A stretch of 64,000 nt of DNA, taken from positions 14,365,324-14,429,323 of the forward strand of contig OZ025267.1 of the NCBI GenBank assembly GCA_964019165.1, read 5' to 3'. Below the pieces are notes generated by a model that was not told the origin of the DNA, searched no databases, and was given only the letters and a program-made list of their open reading frames with translations. Source of the stretch: Mastigias papua (taxonomy: Eukaryota; Cnidaria; Scyphozoa; Rhizostomeae; Mastigiidae). Position 1 is the first letter of the stretch; each line of letters opens with the position of its first letter. This document shows positions 32,936-45,562 of this stretch, piece by piece. A program made the translations under genes and the position numbers.

Positions 32936-35900
32936 AGCAAAACCTATTAGTTTGGTCTAATATTGAACTTTTTGTCCCTTCAACCACTCTTATAAATAGG
33001 AGCAAAACCTATTACTTTAAATTATCTGGGAACTTCTCTGTAACTGATGATGGATTAAATGCATACAAAGTTATTGTTCAACAAAGCATTTGAGTCCATA
33101 TTCTCTAGATATGTGAATTTTTTCATTTGTATTCGCTCAGCTGTCAAATCATCGATCACCATGGTTGAGAAATGGAAACTTGAATATGCCCATTCAAAAA
33201 ATATTTAGCAGATAAGAGGGAAGGGGATTGGTCAGGGATCTACGTTCTTAGTTTGTCCCCAACACTGAAAAAATATTTGTTCATAGACAATAATATCTCC
33301 GTTTGGCCTACACTGCTATCCTAAACTTTGAGATAAAACTAAGAGGTAGCGCTTAATATTTTATTAACTTTATTAACTTTTATTCGTTGAATGTCTTCTA
33401 TATTTTCTTCAAATCATCCTGAAACTCAATGAGATTGTTGGGAAACTTTTCCCATCTTATGTAGCTTCACTTTCTTTCTGCTATATATATGTAGTTATGT
33501 ATATGAAAATAAGAATTGTATCTGTGTTCTTAATCTTTATGTTACCCTTCTCTAACTTGAAATAATTTTTACTACGACACGGAGTGAAGTTTTCAGAGAT
33601 AAAAATATACCTAAAATAGTTGTCCGCTATTCAAGAATATGTGAGAAGCACTGGATCTAACCTTTAACTGATACATAAACCTTGTAAAATCTTCTCTTCA
33701 AGAAATTTATTTTTGCTATGTATACATCATGTTATTTAAACAGGTTATATAGAAGCAAGCAAAACAGGAGAGCAAAATGCTATTTTTCTGATTGAAGTAT
33801 TTTCAGCATTTCCTTTATGCAATGAACATCAAATTGGGTATCATCTACCGATGTATCTACGAAGTGTTCTATATATATGTTGAAAAGATCACTTTCCTGA
33901 ACACTTCTATCTACGCTGCCTGCCAAAATTCTTGGAACACTTGCTATGATTTAAACTCCAAATGAACTACATGATATTTCCCTCGTTAAGCAATGCTTTC
34001 TGAAGGAAATATGACTAACCCAACACGTACAAAGCTATATATCTCCCTTATTGATTCAACGTTGTTTTAGGGGTAGGGGATCTAAACTTTAGTTTCTTCC
34101 ACGAAAAGGCGGCAGGAGTGGGAAATTATTAATAATGTGTGGATGTTCCAACTATTTATGGCAGGCATTGTACCTTTGCAGATCATGGTCACGAGCACGT
34201 TCATTTTAGCACAGCAGGAGCTTGTAACCAACGTCATATCATGACATTGATCCTCTTTCCGACAAATTTGCGTACTTTTATTCTATCAACAACAAAGAGA
34301 AAGTTCTCTGGGTAAGTACCATTTTGGTTTCAAAGCACTTATCTGCCCATTTTTCATGAAACAGGTCTTCCTCCCATCTTAAGAAAATACTTTCCGCCCT
34401 AGTCAGTTGCATGCAATCCCGTCATGGTTGCATAATAGCTTGGCTTTGATTTTGCCGTTTTCTTTAAAGCCGACCCAGCATTGTGGTATGTTTCCTTATG
34501 AGATCTGGCACAACACTGGGGTATACATTTTTGGCATTGGGGGGTCCTTCTTTGTGGATGATGTTGAGCAGGTATGAAGCTATTTTATGGATATGGCCAT
34601 ACCTTTGCGACCTGGTTCTCTGAACTTATTTGGGCTAAATTAATACAACCCACTGGCAATTACCTCGGAGTTTGACCACTCCTTGCAGATTACAGTATTT
34701 TGAAGCTCTGCTGCGACTTCCTCTAAAGCATTCTTTTCTATGATGTTCTCTCGAACATCAAGATCATTCCTCTCTCTTGTTTTTGGTACTTTCTATGACA
34801 TTCCTTTTCTTATTCATTGCATTAATCTCAATATATGCCAATATATTCATATTGCATTCAGTTCTGTCGTCCTCTTCTCCTTTTAATGTATTTTAAGTTT
34901 GTACTGCTTCATCCTTTCACATTGTCATTTGCTTTGAAACTCATTCTTCAACTTGACCCTGGATCTATTGAATCCATGGTCTGAGAGAGTTGATTTGTAT
35001 GATCAGCTTATAAACTAGACAGAACTTGAAACGTTTTGAAGCATGGAAAACAATTATTCAAAACTGTTGCCAAATACAAATGCATTAGGGCACTTAACAA
35101 GACTACCTTGACAGTTATTTTTAACCTAAACGTACTAGCATAAAATTGCGAGTTTTTAGAGATTTTATTTTTCACTGCTCGTTAGCTTCTTGCAACTGAA
35201 GAAAACTTTTATAACATTTTCGACTTCTCATGGCTCCGTCACATATTAATTGAGGGATAGCATAATAGCCTGAACGTTGTAGCCGCTGAATTTCTACACA
35301 TTCCAATCAATTCGATAATTGATTGCAGAGTAAGTGAACAATAACTAAGATTTCGTTTGAAAGCTGAGCATTTTCTTACATGGTGTTTGAATTGAATATT
35401 ATATGTTAACTATAAACTGATCATGACACTTAACCCAAAATGTCTTCGTCGCCTATCCTGAGAAGGAGCTATAAGTAGGACCTGCTTTAGTATAATAAAA
35501 TTAAATTTGATTGTTAGAAATAAACAATTTCTTACCAGTTCCGTTCATCTCATTCAGCTACCACATAGCCTCGCTCCCCTAAAGCTTTTATTCTGCACCT
35601 CTATTTCTAGTTAGACTGGAAAGCACTTCATTGCCACCAACTAGTTGAAATTCACATGCCTATTTTGGAAATAAATAGCGACGGAATACATCCTCATGCT
35701 AGGAGTTCGTTAGCTTTTTAAAATGCATGGCAAGTGGTCATATTCTCCAACAACGAAAGTTGTGTCTCTACTGTATCAAGCAAACAATCACATCTCTGTC
35801 GAGAAACCGATCGCTTTCCTTCATGAGCAAGGTATTCTACATTCCTTTACAAATCATGCAGAGTCTAGTCTCACGTGGCATCTTTCTGATGAATAATTAA

Positions 35901-37074
35901 ACAGCTGGACACAGGATTGAATTAATTTCATTTGTTTGTGATTTTTTATGTTTTAAACTCCAATGTTTAATGCTCTTACTGCGTATTTTGATTGAAAATA
36001 ACCCGGAGAGAAACGAATCTGTTCCATTTTTGCAAAGAAACGACCGCTAAACAAGGTTAAGCAGTTGGATGCAACGAATGCTACCGCTGGTATAACATTT
36101 AAGCCAATAAAGAGAAAGTACCCTTAAGGTGGATTGCAACAGCCTCGATCAAACGCAGTGACCTTACAAACTGATGAAATGGCAAGCTCATCTATCTCTC
36201 CCCCCCCCCCCCAATTAATGTGCTAAGCCAGTTCGGATATATACCGCCCATTTTTACTTGAATTGCCTATGAGCAATATATAATGCATTATTATTTAGGG
36301 CCATGTGAAATGTTGGATGTAATAGAACTGGAAGAATGACTGAGCCAGCTTTCCTTTCATATACTCACTATTTAAAGAAAAAAATAACTTAGGAATTTGT
36401 TTGGTTGATCTATTGACCAAAGGTAGCTAAAAGCTCCCAGCGACATGCTGGAACATGGGAATGTCAACCATTCGTGTATCTTACTCACCGATCGTGCATA
36501 AACTACCCTGAGTTTATTGGTATGACCTGGCTAAAAGCGTTCAACATCATCAAGCATCATATAAGGCAACAGAAGCTTTGAATTTGCCTTCCCAATATTT
36601 TCGATCTGATTCAAACTTCATCCAACGATTCTTGTTGGATTTGATGACGGATCTATAATTAAAACTTATGAACATACTAAAACCTGTTTAAAATCACAAA
36701 TATTTGAAAGCAAACACTTAAAATGTAATACCAAAGTTCAACAATATAGTTCGAGATAATGCACTGCTTGTATTACTTGGAATGAAACTGTTCTCTAAGC
36801 AAGAAAGTTCTTTCCAAAATCTCTTTCCTGAGCAAAGGGAATCCCGGCCCGTACCTTGGACTGTTTATGGAGGGTTACCCCCTAGGAAAGACTGTTTGAA
36901 AAACTCACCAATCTTGCCATTTGGCCAGAGATGTTTGATTTTTAATATGTTCAGGAGCCCAAGAAGAAGAATTGGGTTTATTATTTATGAAGACATCTAT
37001 GAAATATTGACGAAATCTTCTATTATAAACAGATATTCCGGCCTAAGTTATATGAGTTCCATATCAGGGAGAAG
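32936..37074. other. No gene recognised
   Basis: This long AT-rich stretch has a C14-type tract near 36200 and no readable domains on either strand. It may hold introns or old repeats I cannot identify. Confidence 0.4.
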
Positions 37075-37099
37075 GTGATGAAGGTGATGATGATGATGC

Positions 37100-37176
<77 letters not shown>

Positions 37177-37320
37177 ATGATTATGATGATATTGCGAAAT
37201 AGCACTAATGATGATAACAATGATGATCACCATCATGATTATAATTATGATGATGATTATGATGATCTTGATAACAATGACGATGGTGGTGCTAGCAATA
37301 ATGATGATGACATGTTTTGT
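37075..37320. repeat. (TGA)n microsatellite with interrupted flank
   Basis: About 110 bp of nearly pure (TGA)n (37084-37190) is followed by an interrupted GAT/AAT-rich segment to about 37320. Poly-Met, poly-Ile and poly-His frames across it are artefacts. Confidence 0.95.
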
Positions 37321-37834
37321 AAAACGAGTTTCACAGCACATGATCAAAATTCTCCAACCTCAATCCAAAGCAATCTAGCCTGAGTGTTGCCTATAGAAAG
37401 CAACTTTTCTTTCAGATGACTATTCCCCTTGTACATTGGGAGTACATGAAAGCAATTGATAGAGACCGTGCACCATTGAATTAGTAGAAAATGATATTGA
37501 TAACAAAAGCTAGCTGCTGAATTCCTGGCATTATAATAAAATCAACACTAGGGGAGAGTCTCAATTAATGAAACAAAGGCCAATTAATTCAATCCCGGAT
37601 GCTTTATTACATAGAGCAGGACAGAATTTAATCGACTCAAGACCTGCAGTGATTGGCTTTCTATAACAAAGACCCCATAGAAAGCTATTTCTGCTGAATT
37701 AATTGAGAATTGAAGAATAATACAGAATTTTTTGAAGAAATTTTCTTAATGAAAGGTAGAAGTTTTCTAGGTCAATAGTTTAACTTCTCTCTTATAGAAC
37801 GGTTTTTTCCGACATTAATACCACTCCATAAGTA
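37321..37834. other. No feature recognised
   Basis: Spacer between the microsatellite and a MITE. Nothing assignable. Confidence 0.4.
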
Positions 37835-38151
37835 CCGTAAATCCTCGAATTGGCCTTCCTCAAATATGTCCCCCTCCGAATAAGCCCCCTGTGCTAGAAT
37901 TTCATGCTGTTAATAAGCCCCTCGAATAAGCCCCCATCCCAGATGATGATGGAGACTTTGATAAAAACTAATGTGTATACTGTTCTTTTAGTATTGTGGA
38001 GAACAGGAGCTTTGACAATGAGCTTATAATGCAAAATGTAGCGCAAACTTTTATAAGCCCCCCTTGAATAAGTCCTCCCTTCTAATAAGCCCCCACTCAA
38101 AAAGCATCAAAAACGAATAAGCCCTCAGGAGGCTAATTCGAGGATTTACGA
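37835..38151. mobile_element. 317-bp MITE with TA duplication
   Basis: Terminal inverted repeats (Y)CGTAAATCCTCGAATT and complement lie at 37835 and 38135-38151, each flanked by TA. The interior holds several AATAAGCCCCC words on both sides, forming subterminal repeats. There is no coding capacity. A TA duplication suggests a Tc1/mariner-type or other TA-inserting transposase acting in trans. Confidence 0.75.
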
Positions 38152-38277
38152 TATAGAGCCAACATAACTAGCTAATTGGTAAGAAGTCGGGAGAATGTGA
38201 AATAATGGATATTAGAAAATCCCCAAAGTTTCTTCCATCATTAGGAAATTGGAACAGGAGGTCCAGTAACGAAGTCT

Positions 38278-38612
38278 AGCTCTCAAAAGATGGGGCAGTA
38301 GTGCATAGAAAGGATGGGGTCTAATGGTGAAGTCCTAGCAAAATGCTTGAAAGCACACCCTTTAGATTCTAGGAAACCACCTCTTCTAAATTTAGAGATA
38401 CAGCCATTTTAGATGGAAAAAGAATGATAAAATCATCGATATGTGTGGGGAAACGTCGATATTCTGGTTTTTTTGTGTCAAACTGTCTATTTTCTAAGTT
38501 TCTAGACAAACACATACTTTCAACTTACAAATTTTTGAAAGGCAAGGGGACAAAATCTTCTATCTGGTTGGGCAATGCCCCCGTGCCCCCCCCTAGCTTT
38601 GTGCCATTGAGA
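38278..38612 (+). repeat. Dispersed repeat, copy B
   Basis: Partner of 2600-2935 in the same orientation, with conserved blocks GGGCAGTAGTG, CCTTTAGATT, TTTTGTGTCAA, TTCTAAGTTTCT and GGGCAATGCCCCC. It lies about 125 bp after the MITE. Confidence 0.65.
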
Positions 38613-41394
38613 TCACACAAGTTTGTATTGATTTAACGTGTCGTTATATTGTACGAAATGTGTAGCTCCAACGGAGCCCCATGAGAACTGGGTTACCAAA
38701 TTTAGACAAAAATTGGCTGTGTAGGGTTTAATTGACGAGTTGGCCCGTAAAGCGGTTTATACTACTTTATAAAAGTTTTCAACGGATGTGCTCGGTTCAT
38801 ACTCTGCCAAGCAATTTGTTCCTGGTCCTCTGTCGCTTTTAATGTGCAGCTGAATGTGCACCTTAATGAATATAATTCCAGGTCAAAAAGTTTTTCTTCA
38901 TACTTAACAATGAGAGACATTGGTGAGAAAATTTGGGAGTCTGAGATATAAATTTGATGATGGAGAAGACATCAAGTGCTTGATGAAGCAAAATGGAAGG
39001 AGCTAGTTGAAACTTTCCTAAGGTTTTCAATGCATCGCTTAACTTTTTATGCAAGCAGGTTCTCAAATTTTTCGCTTTCCTAGTCAAAGACGATCTGTCA
39101 AAAGAACACATATGTGAATTTTTTGAAGAGTGCAGTGTAACCTCAAGCTTATCTTCACTACGTTGAGTGACTGACTAGAACACTTAAAACTATGCATAAG
39201 TCTGCTATAGACACACAAACATATAGAATTTGATGCCTAGTAAATTCTTTCTTATTATGAGGTTGAAATGAGTATGAATAAAAATGAATTAAACTTTACA
39301 ATAGAACGAGATGGGACAATTATTAACCAAAAGCCATCCTCTAAGGCCAGAGAGAGCAACCTTTTAGAATGGTAGGCCAGTTTAGTCTAATCTTTTCTTC
39401 AAGCAGCCCAAAGGTTTAATATGCTAAGCAAAATTTGCATTAATCAGAACCTAATAAATGTAAACTATTCTACGCTGCAAAGAAGCAAACAAAGCATGGG
39501 TTTATCTCCTTTGGACAATAAGAGTTTCCTTTATGAGGTAGGATCATGGCCCGCGCGGGCTGTAGACTGCCACCCCTGCTAAGGCAACCTGCAATGACGT
39601 CGTCATAGTATTGTGCGCAAAGTCGTCAGTATAGGCCTACCCAGGTTGAATGGTGTAAAGTTGGATTTTACTAACAGCACGAAAGAAGAGATTAGCATAG
39701 AATAGTAAACTTCAATACTTGCCAGCCAAAGTCACATATTTTACTAACTGATCCACGATTTTTACCGATTACCATCGAAAACATGGGGAGATCATTACTC
39801 GAATCTCCTCCCAAATGGTGCTACTGTGAATGAAATAAAGCACTACTTTTTAAAAGTATATAATATATCTTCTCAAGCTACATAAGCATGATTTATATTT
39901 TCAGTTGAACAATTCTTCCATTTAACCTACCTTCCTAGCACAGCTTAAGATTTTCACCTAATCTACGACATCTGGCATGAGGAAAGTTACTTCTATGCAA
40001 ATTTCTGTCAGCTGAAGAAAACCGTGAGAAAATCATCATAACAACATCTTGCTGTAGTTCCAAACTGTTGGTAAGAACTAGAGCTTTTCAGTTACCTTAA
40101 GACTAGCTCATGCTTCGAAAATTCCTCTAGGAACATTTCAACTGGAGAGCTACCAAGAACATTGGTTGCACTAATATTATTCAATGTATTTTCCCTTACC
40201 TTTCCAACAATTTGCAAATCCATTTAGGTGTAGCTGCTAATCATATTACCGGCAGGTCTTTCCCAACAGTAAACGCTCAAGATTCAATTCAAAATCTGCC
40301 TTTCCAGATTTGCCCTTGTTATAATCAACAATTTTTATTCTCTACGTATAAAACTCTTAGCTTTTGCATTGGCTTGACCTGTTCGATTGATTATGATCCA
40401 GCTTCATATTCGTACAATGTACTATATTTAGAATATATCTCCAAAGTTTTCGAACAAATTTCTTGCATTCTGCCATCCGCTTCAAGCAGTTTCTCATTTC
40501 AAAATAACAGTTTCAACGTAGGATGAAAAAGCCCTTTTTTCAGGACTTTGGGGAATACAGTAATCCGGAATTAGCCCGCAAAAGAGAAACATTTAGCCAT
40601 AAGAACCACATTAAATATGATCAAATTTTTCAATAAACACCGAGCTATCGGTCATTCAAAAGAATTGCTGAGAAGACATCAGCAACGTTTTGATATAATT
40701 TACTGCTCTAAAAACTTGATTCTTTATAACAATGTATAAAGCCCTAAGTTGGAAGTCAAGGCATAAGACTTAAACAGATTTGAATCGTTTTTCAGTTTAT
40801 TTATCCTACTACTCGTTCATCCTCGTATTATGTTAAAACCTCAGCACGTGCTTAATCAAGAACAGGGATGAATGGAACGCCATGGAAAAAGAAAGCGAAT
40901 GAAAATGGTAGTTAAAGACGCTTTTGAACGGAATACAGAAACTGAAGCCTAAATGCAATATGTAAAACAAGAAACCAGGTGTCTTAAAAGTACTTTCGCG
41001 TGCTTTGAGCATTTTAACTCTCAAAGGTCAGTCAAAATTGACGTCAATGTTGAATAATGTAGGATTCCCAACGGACGGAGTTAAAATAAGTTATTAGGGA
41101 GGGTCAGAAAATAATTCACATATATTGACACTCTACTAATTTGTGGTAGGCACGATATAAATGCGGAACTGTACAAGCTAATATGAACGTGTTCGTAAAG
41201 CTAGAACCATTCCTAAGTTTATACAACTCCATTCACATTGCCCCTGCATATTAATAAATATTTCTAATTGTAAATATTGTCAAGTGAAGAATGAAAAGTG
41301 ATTTGTACGGTTGCCTCAATATGCTGAACCTTTATGAACAAAATATAGCAATGGGTAAACAAATCTGTTTAAACTTTTCCTCGTGACAGTATGA
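38613..41394. other. No gene recognised
   Basis: Only short motif-free open frames occur here (for example 40212-40526, 104 codons). Confidence 0.4.
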
Positions 41395-41490
41395 CGCTTG
41401 GTCAAGATACCGTTCATTTTCAAGGCAATATACCAAGATACGAATAATTATCACGGTAATTTGTCGATATATGCATAATTATCACCTCAC
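41395..41490. repeat. ~31-bp minisatellite, left block
   Basis: About three degenerate units of the form CAATTTGTCGATATACGCATAATTATCACG. The same unit continues after the LINE remnant at 42115-42440. Confidence 0.65.
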
Positions 41491-41504
41491 ACAGTTGCAC
41501 ATGA

Positions 41505-42114
41505 TATCCTTTGGAATGATATGCACAAGATGGGGTACCCAACTCGTATAATCCTACTAATGAAAGCATTGTACGACCAACAAAAAGCAGCGGTAGGAAC
41601 GAGCTATATCTTGGAGCAATATTCACTAGCAACGACGATGACTCAACTGAAGAAAAAAGGAGAATTTGCATAGCAAAGAATGCAGCAGTTGCCCTCAGCA
41701 AGATCTGGAAAGATAAGAATATTTCGCTAGATACTAAACAACGAGTTCTTCAGACACTTGTATTTCCCATTGCGTCCTATGGAGCAGAATGTAGGGTACA
41801 AAAGCTTCTGACAGGAAAAGACTAGAAAGTTTTGAAATGTAGTGTTACATACGAGTTCTTAGAATTAGCTGGACGGAGAAAATGACCAATGAGGATGTGC
41901 TGGGGAAAATAAACTGTGAGAGACGGTTCAAGAAAACTGACATTCATCGGACACCAGTTAAGGAAAGGATATACATTGGAAAAGATACTGTTATTAGGTG
42001 TATGGAAAGAGATTGCGAGGAAGACCAAAAACAAGACTAAGTGACGCCAACAAGGAGATCTGCGGGTTGACGATGGTTGACACTGAGAGGAAGGCTCAAG
42101 AGAGAACAGGATGA
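41505..42114 (+). pseudogene. RTE-like reverse transcriptase remnant with its catalytic core deleted
   Basis: The plus strand reads WNDMHKMGYPTRIILLMKAL then YDQQKAAV (pre-catalytic RT region). It jumps directly to YLGAIFTSNDDDSTEEKRRI, CIAKNAAVALSKIWKDKNIS, LDTKQRVLQTLVFPIASYGA and EC. Decayed C-terminal pieces follow: KLTFIGHQLRKG, LEKILLLGVWK and RLSDANKEI. The YADD block expected between QKAAV and YLGAIFT is missing, which indicates an internal deletion. Several stops and frameshifts follow. It is more decayed than, and distinct from, the RTE at 17.2 kb. Confidence 0.75.
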
Positions 42115-42440
42115 GGCATAATTATCACAGCAATTTGTCTACGTACGCAAAATTATTGCAATGACTTGTCATAATAAGCACATAATTATTGCAACAATTT
42201 GTCTTACTAGGCAAGATTTTCCTGGCAATTTAACGTTATACGCATAATTATTCCAACATTTTGTCATCATATGATAGACATGATTTTCCTGGCAATTTGT
42301 CGATATGCGCATAATTATTGTGACAATTTGTCATAGTGTGCATAAGTATCAAGGCAATTTATCAAGATACACATATCAAAACTAATGAAATATATATCGA
42401 CAAATTGTCATGATAGTCATGCGTATCTTGACAGGTTGCC
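42115..42440. repeat. ~31-bp minisatellite, right block
   Basis: About nine degenerate units of GCATAATTATNNNNNCAATTTGTCNATANNC, some inverted near 42390-42440. The LINE remnant therefore sits inside a satellite, or the satellite amplified from the LINE's end. Confidence 0.7.
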
Positions 42441-44374
42441 TGGATAATTCTGCCTATAGAGACAAAATGTAGCGATAATTATGTAACGGCCACATTGGCT
42501 ATGACATATATATTGCTCCCAGTAGTAGTGACAGTGAATGGCATGTTGCCAAAGTGCCATGCTATCAGGGGGGGAAATCTGAACAGATCGGCTTTCCTTA
42601 TCGCTATATTTTGCGCGAAAAGGCGTGGCATGTTGAGGCCACCGTAGATTGTTGTACGATTGCGCAAATATTTCATCGTCCATTGTGTTCAGAAACTTTA
42701 TTTCAAAATGGATAAAGCTATTTCAAAAAGCCACGGGGGAAAGATGACAGTCAAGAAGCAACTGTTTACCATAAAAATGAAATGAAAAATATGCCAACTG
42801 AACCGTTAGTGGATTGAGCATACCTCTACTCTGTGGTAAAAGCCATCTTCATGCTCAAGCATAAACTCCTCTTTTTGCCAGGTGCTCGGAATATGAAATA
42901 TTATGCCGGGAACATTTTAAAGGTAATTAAACTCCCAGAAAAGAAACATCGTTGAGGCTTCTTTTTGCAGTTGGTGCTATTTATGCATTGCTTAAGCATA
43001 GCTTTACTGAGCAGACCCCCAATAGTGTGAACTTCAAGCCGCAGAAGATAATACCTTCAAATCTAGAGCGTCTTCAGTTGTGGTCATAAAAATACTTCGC
43101 TAAAGGCACAACAACTTATGGTCTTGGACATTTTTTGTTTAGAAATAGGCAATGAGTTTAGGGCTAGAAAAGGGAATTCCTTACAAAGCTTTTGAAAACT
43201 GGAGAAAACGTATTACTATTTTGGAAAAGAAATACTTGCTCACATACAACACATTGATCTCCTTTGTTCATATTAATTTGCACTATACTGGCAGCTACCA
43301 TTCAAGAGAAGGGTCTTTATGACATAGCAGCCTGTACTCATCGGTGCCGAATTGCTGGGAATTTGGATTTATGCAATCACGTGATACATGAATTTAGAAA
43401 ATTGATCTATGCTGGTTCGCTTTATTTGTCAAGCAGCAAGATTCCCTACTAATTATGACTTCAATACTTCTATGTAACAAGTAAAAGATAATGGAAAACC
43501 AGTTTGAACCAATATCAACAGAACAATTATTTTGCTATGAAAACAGAACCTAATGCAGCAGTCTGTTTAGCTTAGATTTGCAACAGTTAGGTAAGAAAAT
43601 TGATGACGAAAATGTCTTGCTAGAAGGATTTATTCTTGTTTCAAATATTTTACACACTTAGTCCTTCAAAGTTAATTGTCGGGGGTCCTAATAAGAACAT
43701 GGGGGCTGGGAAAGTTTTCAAAAACTAATTAACGGGGAGAACGGGAATTAGGCACCATAGAGTACATAACAGAATGACTATTAATGTCGAAGAGATCTGT
43801 GCCATACTTTCTTCAACAACACATTAAATTCTCCAAATGAGTAAATTAGACAACCATGTTTAAGTTTGTAAAAAGGAAACGTCGTCCATCATTCCATATC
43901 AAAGGTTGGGAGCCTGTGGCTCGCGTATAACGCATACAACGTTCATAATACAGAGCATTCTCATACATATGAATCCATCTATGTAACTAGAAATACCCTT
44001 GGACGTTCCTTTGCTGCTAAAATGTATTTCATTGATTAGTAATTCGCTTCAACACAAAAACGTTGCTACATTACCAAATTCAGAATCATATCATACGCTT
44101 AAATTTGTAAGACTTACTTAAAAATTCATTCCTTCTAGTTGCATTCGGTATTAATTGCATTTTCTGGCTCTCAGAGCAGTACACTTCTGTATGTTTGGCT
44201 ATGATAGCTCTCTCCATCAGAAGGTTCCCAACCGCAAGTAAATTATCTACTTTGTTGAAGAAGATTGGGGAAAATTGCTAAATTTCATATGGAAATGGGA
44301 GGTTACAACACCTGTTCTATCCACCCTTTCTTTATTCATACTTGCTATGGTAAATGGTACAATATTTTACACAT
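42441..44374. other. No gene recognised
   Basis: An 88-codon minus frame (42417-42683) overlaps the repeat edge and has no recognisable motif. Nothing else is assignable. Confidence 0.4.
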
Positions 44375-44385
44375 ACTTATCATAT
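44375..44385. repeat. Target-site duplication of PLE-4, left
   Basis: ACTTATCATAT is repeated perfectly at 44546-44556. Confidence 0.75.
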
Positions 44386-44545
44386 CATCATATCACATGT
44401 ACCCTCATCTGGCTATAAATTTAGATTCACCTTTCGGTCGCTATCCGACGTTTCATACTCTGACGAGTGTCGGACGAAAAGAAGGTTTTCAGTATGGTTA
44501 AAACATGGTACCGCTTTTTCGTGCTGTAGTACCAACAGACTTTTC
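44386..44545 (+). mobile_element. PLE-4: solo family-1 pLTR
   Basis: A single plus-oriented terminal repeat of about 160 bp runs from CATCATATCACATGTACC through GGCTATAAATTTAGATTCAC, the hammerhead motif and CTTTTTCGTGCTGTAGT to ACCAACAGACTTTTC. A perfect 11-bp duplication flanks it. It carries no ORF and no inverted partner, so it is the minimal mobile form of this family in the window. Confidence 0.8.
44454..44496 (+). ncRNA. Hammerhead-ribozyme motif, PLE family 1 (intact core)
   Basis: CATACT, CTGACGA, GTGTCGGAC, GAAAAGAAGGTTTTC, AGTATG. Stem I is 6 bp and perfect, the core is canonical, and stem III is A-U, A-U, G-U. The cleavage triplet is TTC. This is the best-preserved copy together with 4366-4407 and 5106-5146. 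Confidence 0.7.
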
Positions 44546-44556
44546 ACTTATCATAT
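44546..44556. repeat. Target-site duplication of PLE-4, right
   Basis: ACTTATCATAT matches 44375-44385 exactly. Up to two bases may overlap the element's own TTCAC end. Confidence 0.75.
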
Positions 44557-45261
44557 GATAAAACTTTAAGCGTCGTATGTTCCATGTCGCAACGCTTCAC
44601 AGAACCAAACATTGTGCTTACTTTCCAAGACTCACATTAAGTTTATGGATAAATCTTCTGAATCTTGCTGTAGAACAACAGATAGACCCAGAGTCTTCTG
44701 ATCCCTTATTTGGTAAGCGTAGAGCACAACACCTTTCAACTGCATTTGCATATTGCCATTGGAATTAACTTAGCCATTTCAATACGTTGTGAATGAACAG
44801 TTGTCTTTTTTAGTAATTTGTAAATTCAACGCTTCGTCTAGAAATTGCACAGCGCAGTTGAAGATCCTTTATCAAAACTGCACTACATTAAATGAATACT
44901 GTTTCTAACCTAGCTAGTAAGTTATTTGGACGCCCATTCGATTTTTTTCTGCTCACTTATTATATTAGACATTATACCCTCCTAGTTAAAAACTGAACTA
45001 CGGAAGGTCATGCCTTAACTTCCAACAATCCAAAAAAATAAAAGCCTTTAACTATGATTTATACATTTAAAAAGCCAAAGATAGAGAAAGAAATGAGAAA
45101 TCAACAGGGAGAAGAGCTTAAAGTATAATATCAATGCCTTTTTGCATGCATAGTAATTATTCTATTGAAAATTTTTTGTAGTTATGTTGGAAGTACAAGA
45201 GATGTCACATAGCATCATTTCTTTTTCCGCCTGATTGCTACAAATTGAGATTATCCAGATT
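44557..45261. other. No feature recognised
   Basis: No domain or repeat could be assigned here. Confidence 0.4.
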
Positions 45262-45524
45262 TTTGCTGTTGTTGTTTACTTTATTTTGTTGTTTACTTTA
45301 TTTTGAGTAGGCTGTTATATCTAGCATTTTCAGCTAATTTAGGACTACTGTGCATGCCACATCCAGGCATGGGACCCCTAGTTTAACGTCCCTTCCGAAG
45401 GACGACGGAGTGAGTTGATTTGGTCGTTTATCTGGATAGTCGCCCATCCAGCTGCTGACCTAACACAGCCAAGCTTAACTTCAGCTAGCTAACGGAAGCC
45501 AACTGAACCGCTTGGCCACTCACC
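45262..45524 (-). mobile_element. tRNA-derived SINE, minus strand
   Basis: In its own sense it begins GGTGAGTGGCCAAGCGGTTC, with a good A box (TGGCCAAGCGG) as in Ser/Leu-type tRNAs. A GGATGGGCGACTATCCAGATAA segment and a CCTTCCGAAGG hairpin core follow, and the tail is an imperfect (CAAAATAAAGTAAACAA) repeat. A second copy lies at 50781-51022 on the plus strand with high identity. Confidence 0.75.
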
Positions 45525-45526
45525 CC

Positions 45527-45562
45527 GATGCCCTCCAAGATGCCCTCCAAGATGCCCTCCAA
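45527..45562. repeat. Three 12-bp tandem copies
   Basis: GATGCCCTCCAA three times perfectly, directly beside the SINE's 5' end. Confidence 0.9.

Noticed and set aside
37023..37383. Poly-Met, poly-Ile and poly-His frames
   Set aside because: Artefacts of the (TGA)n microsatellite.
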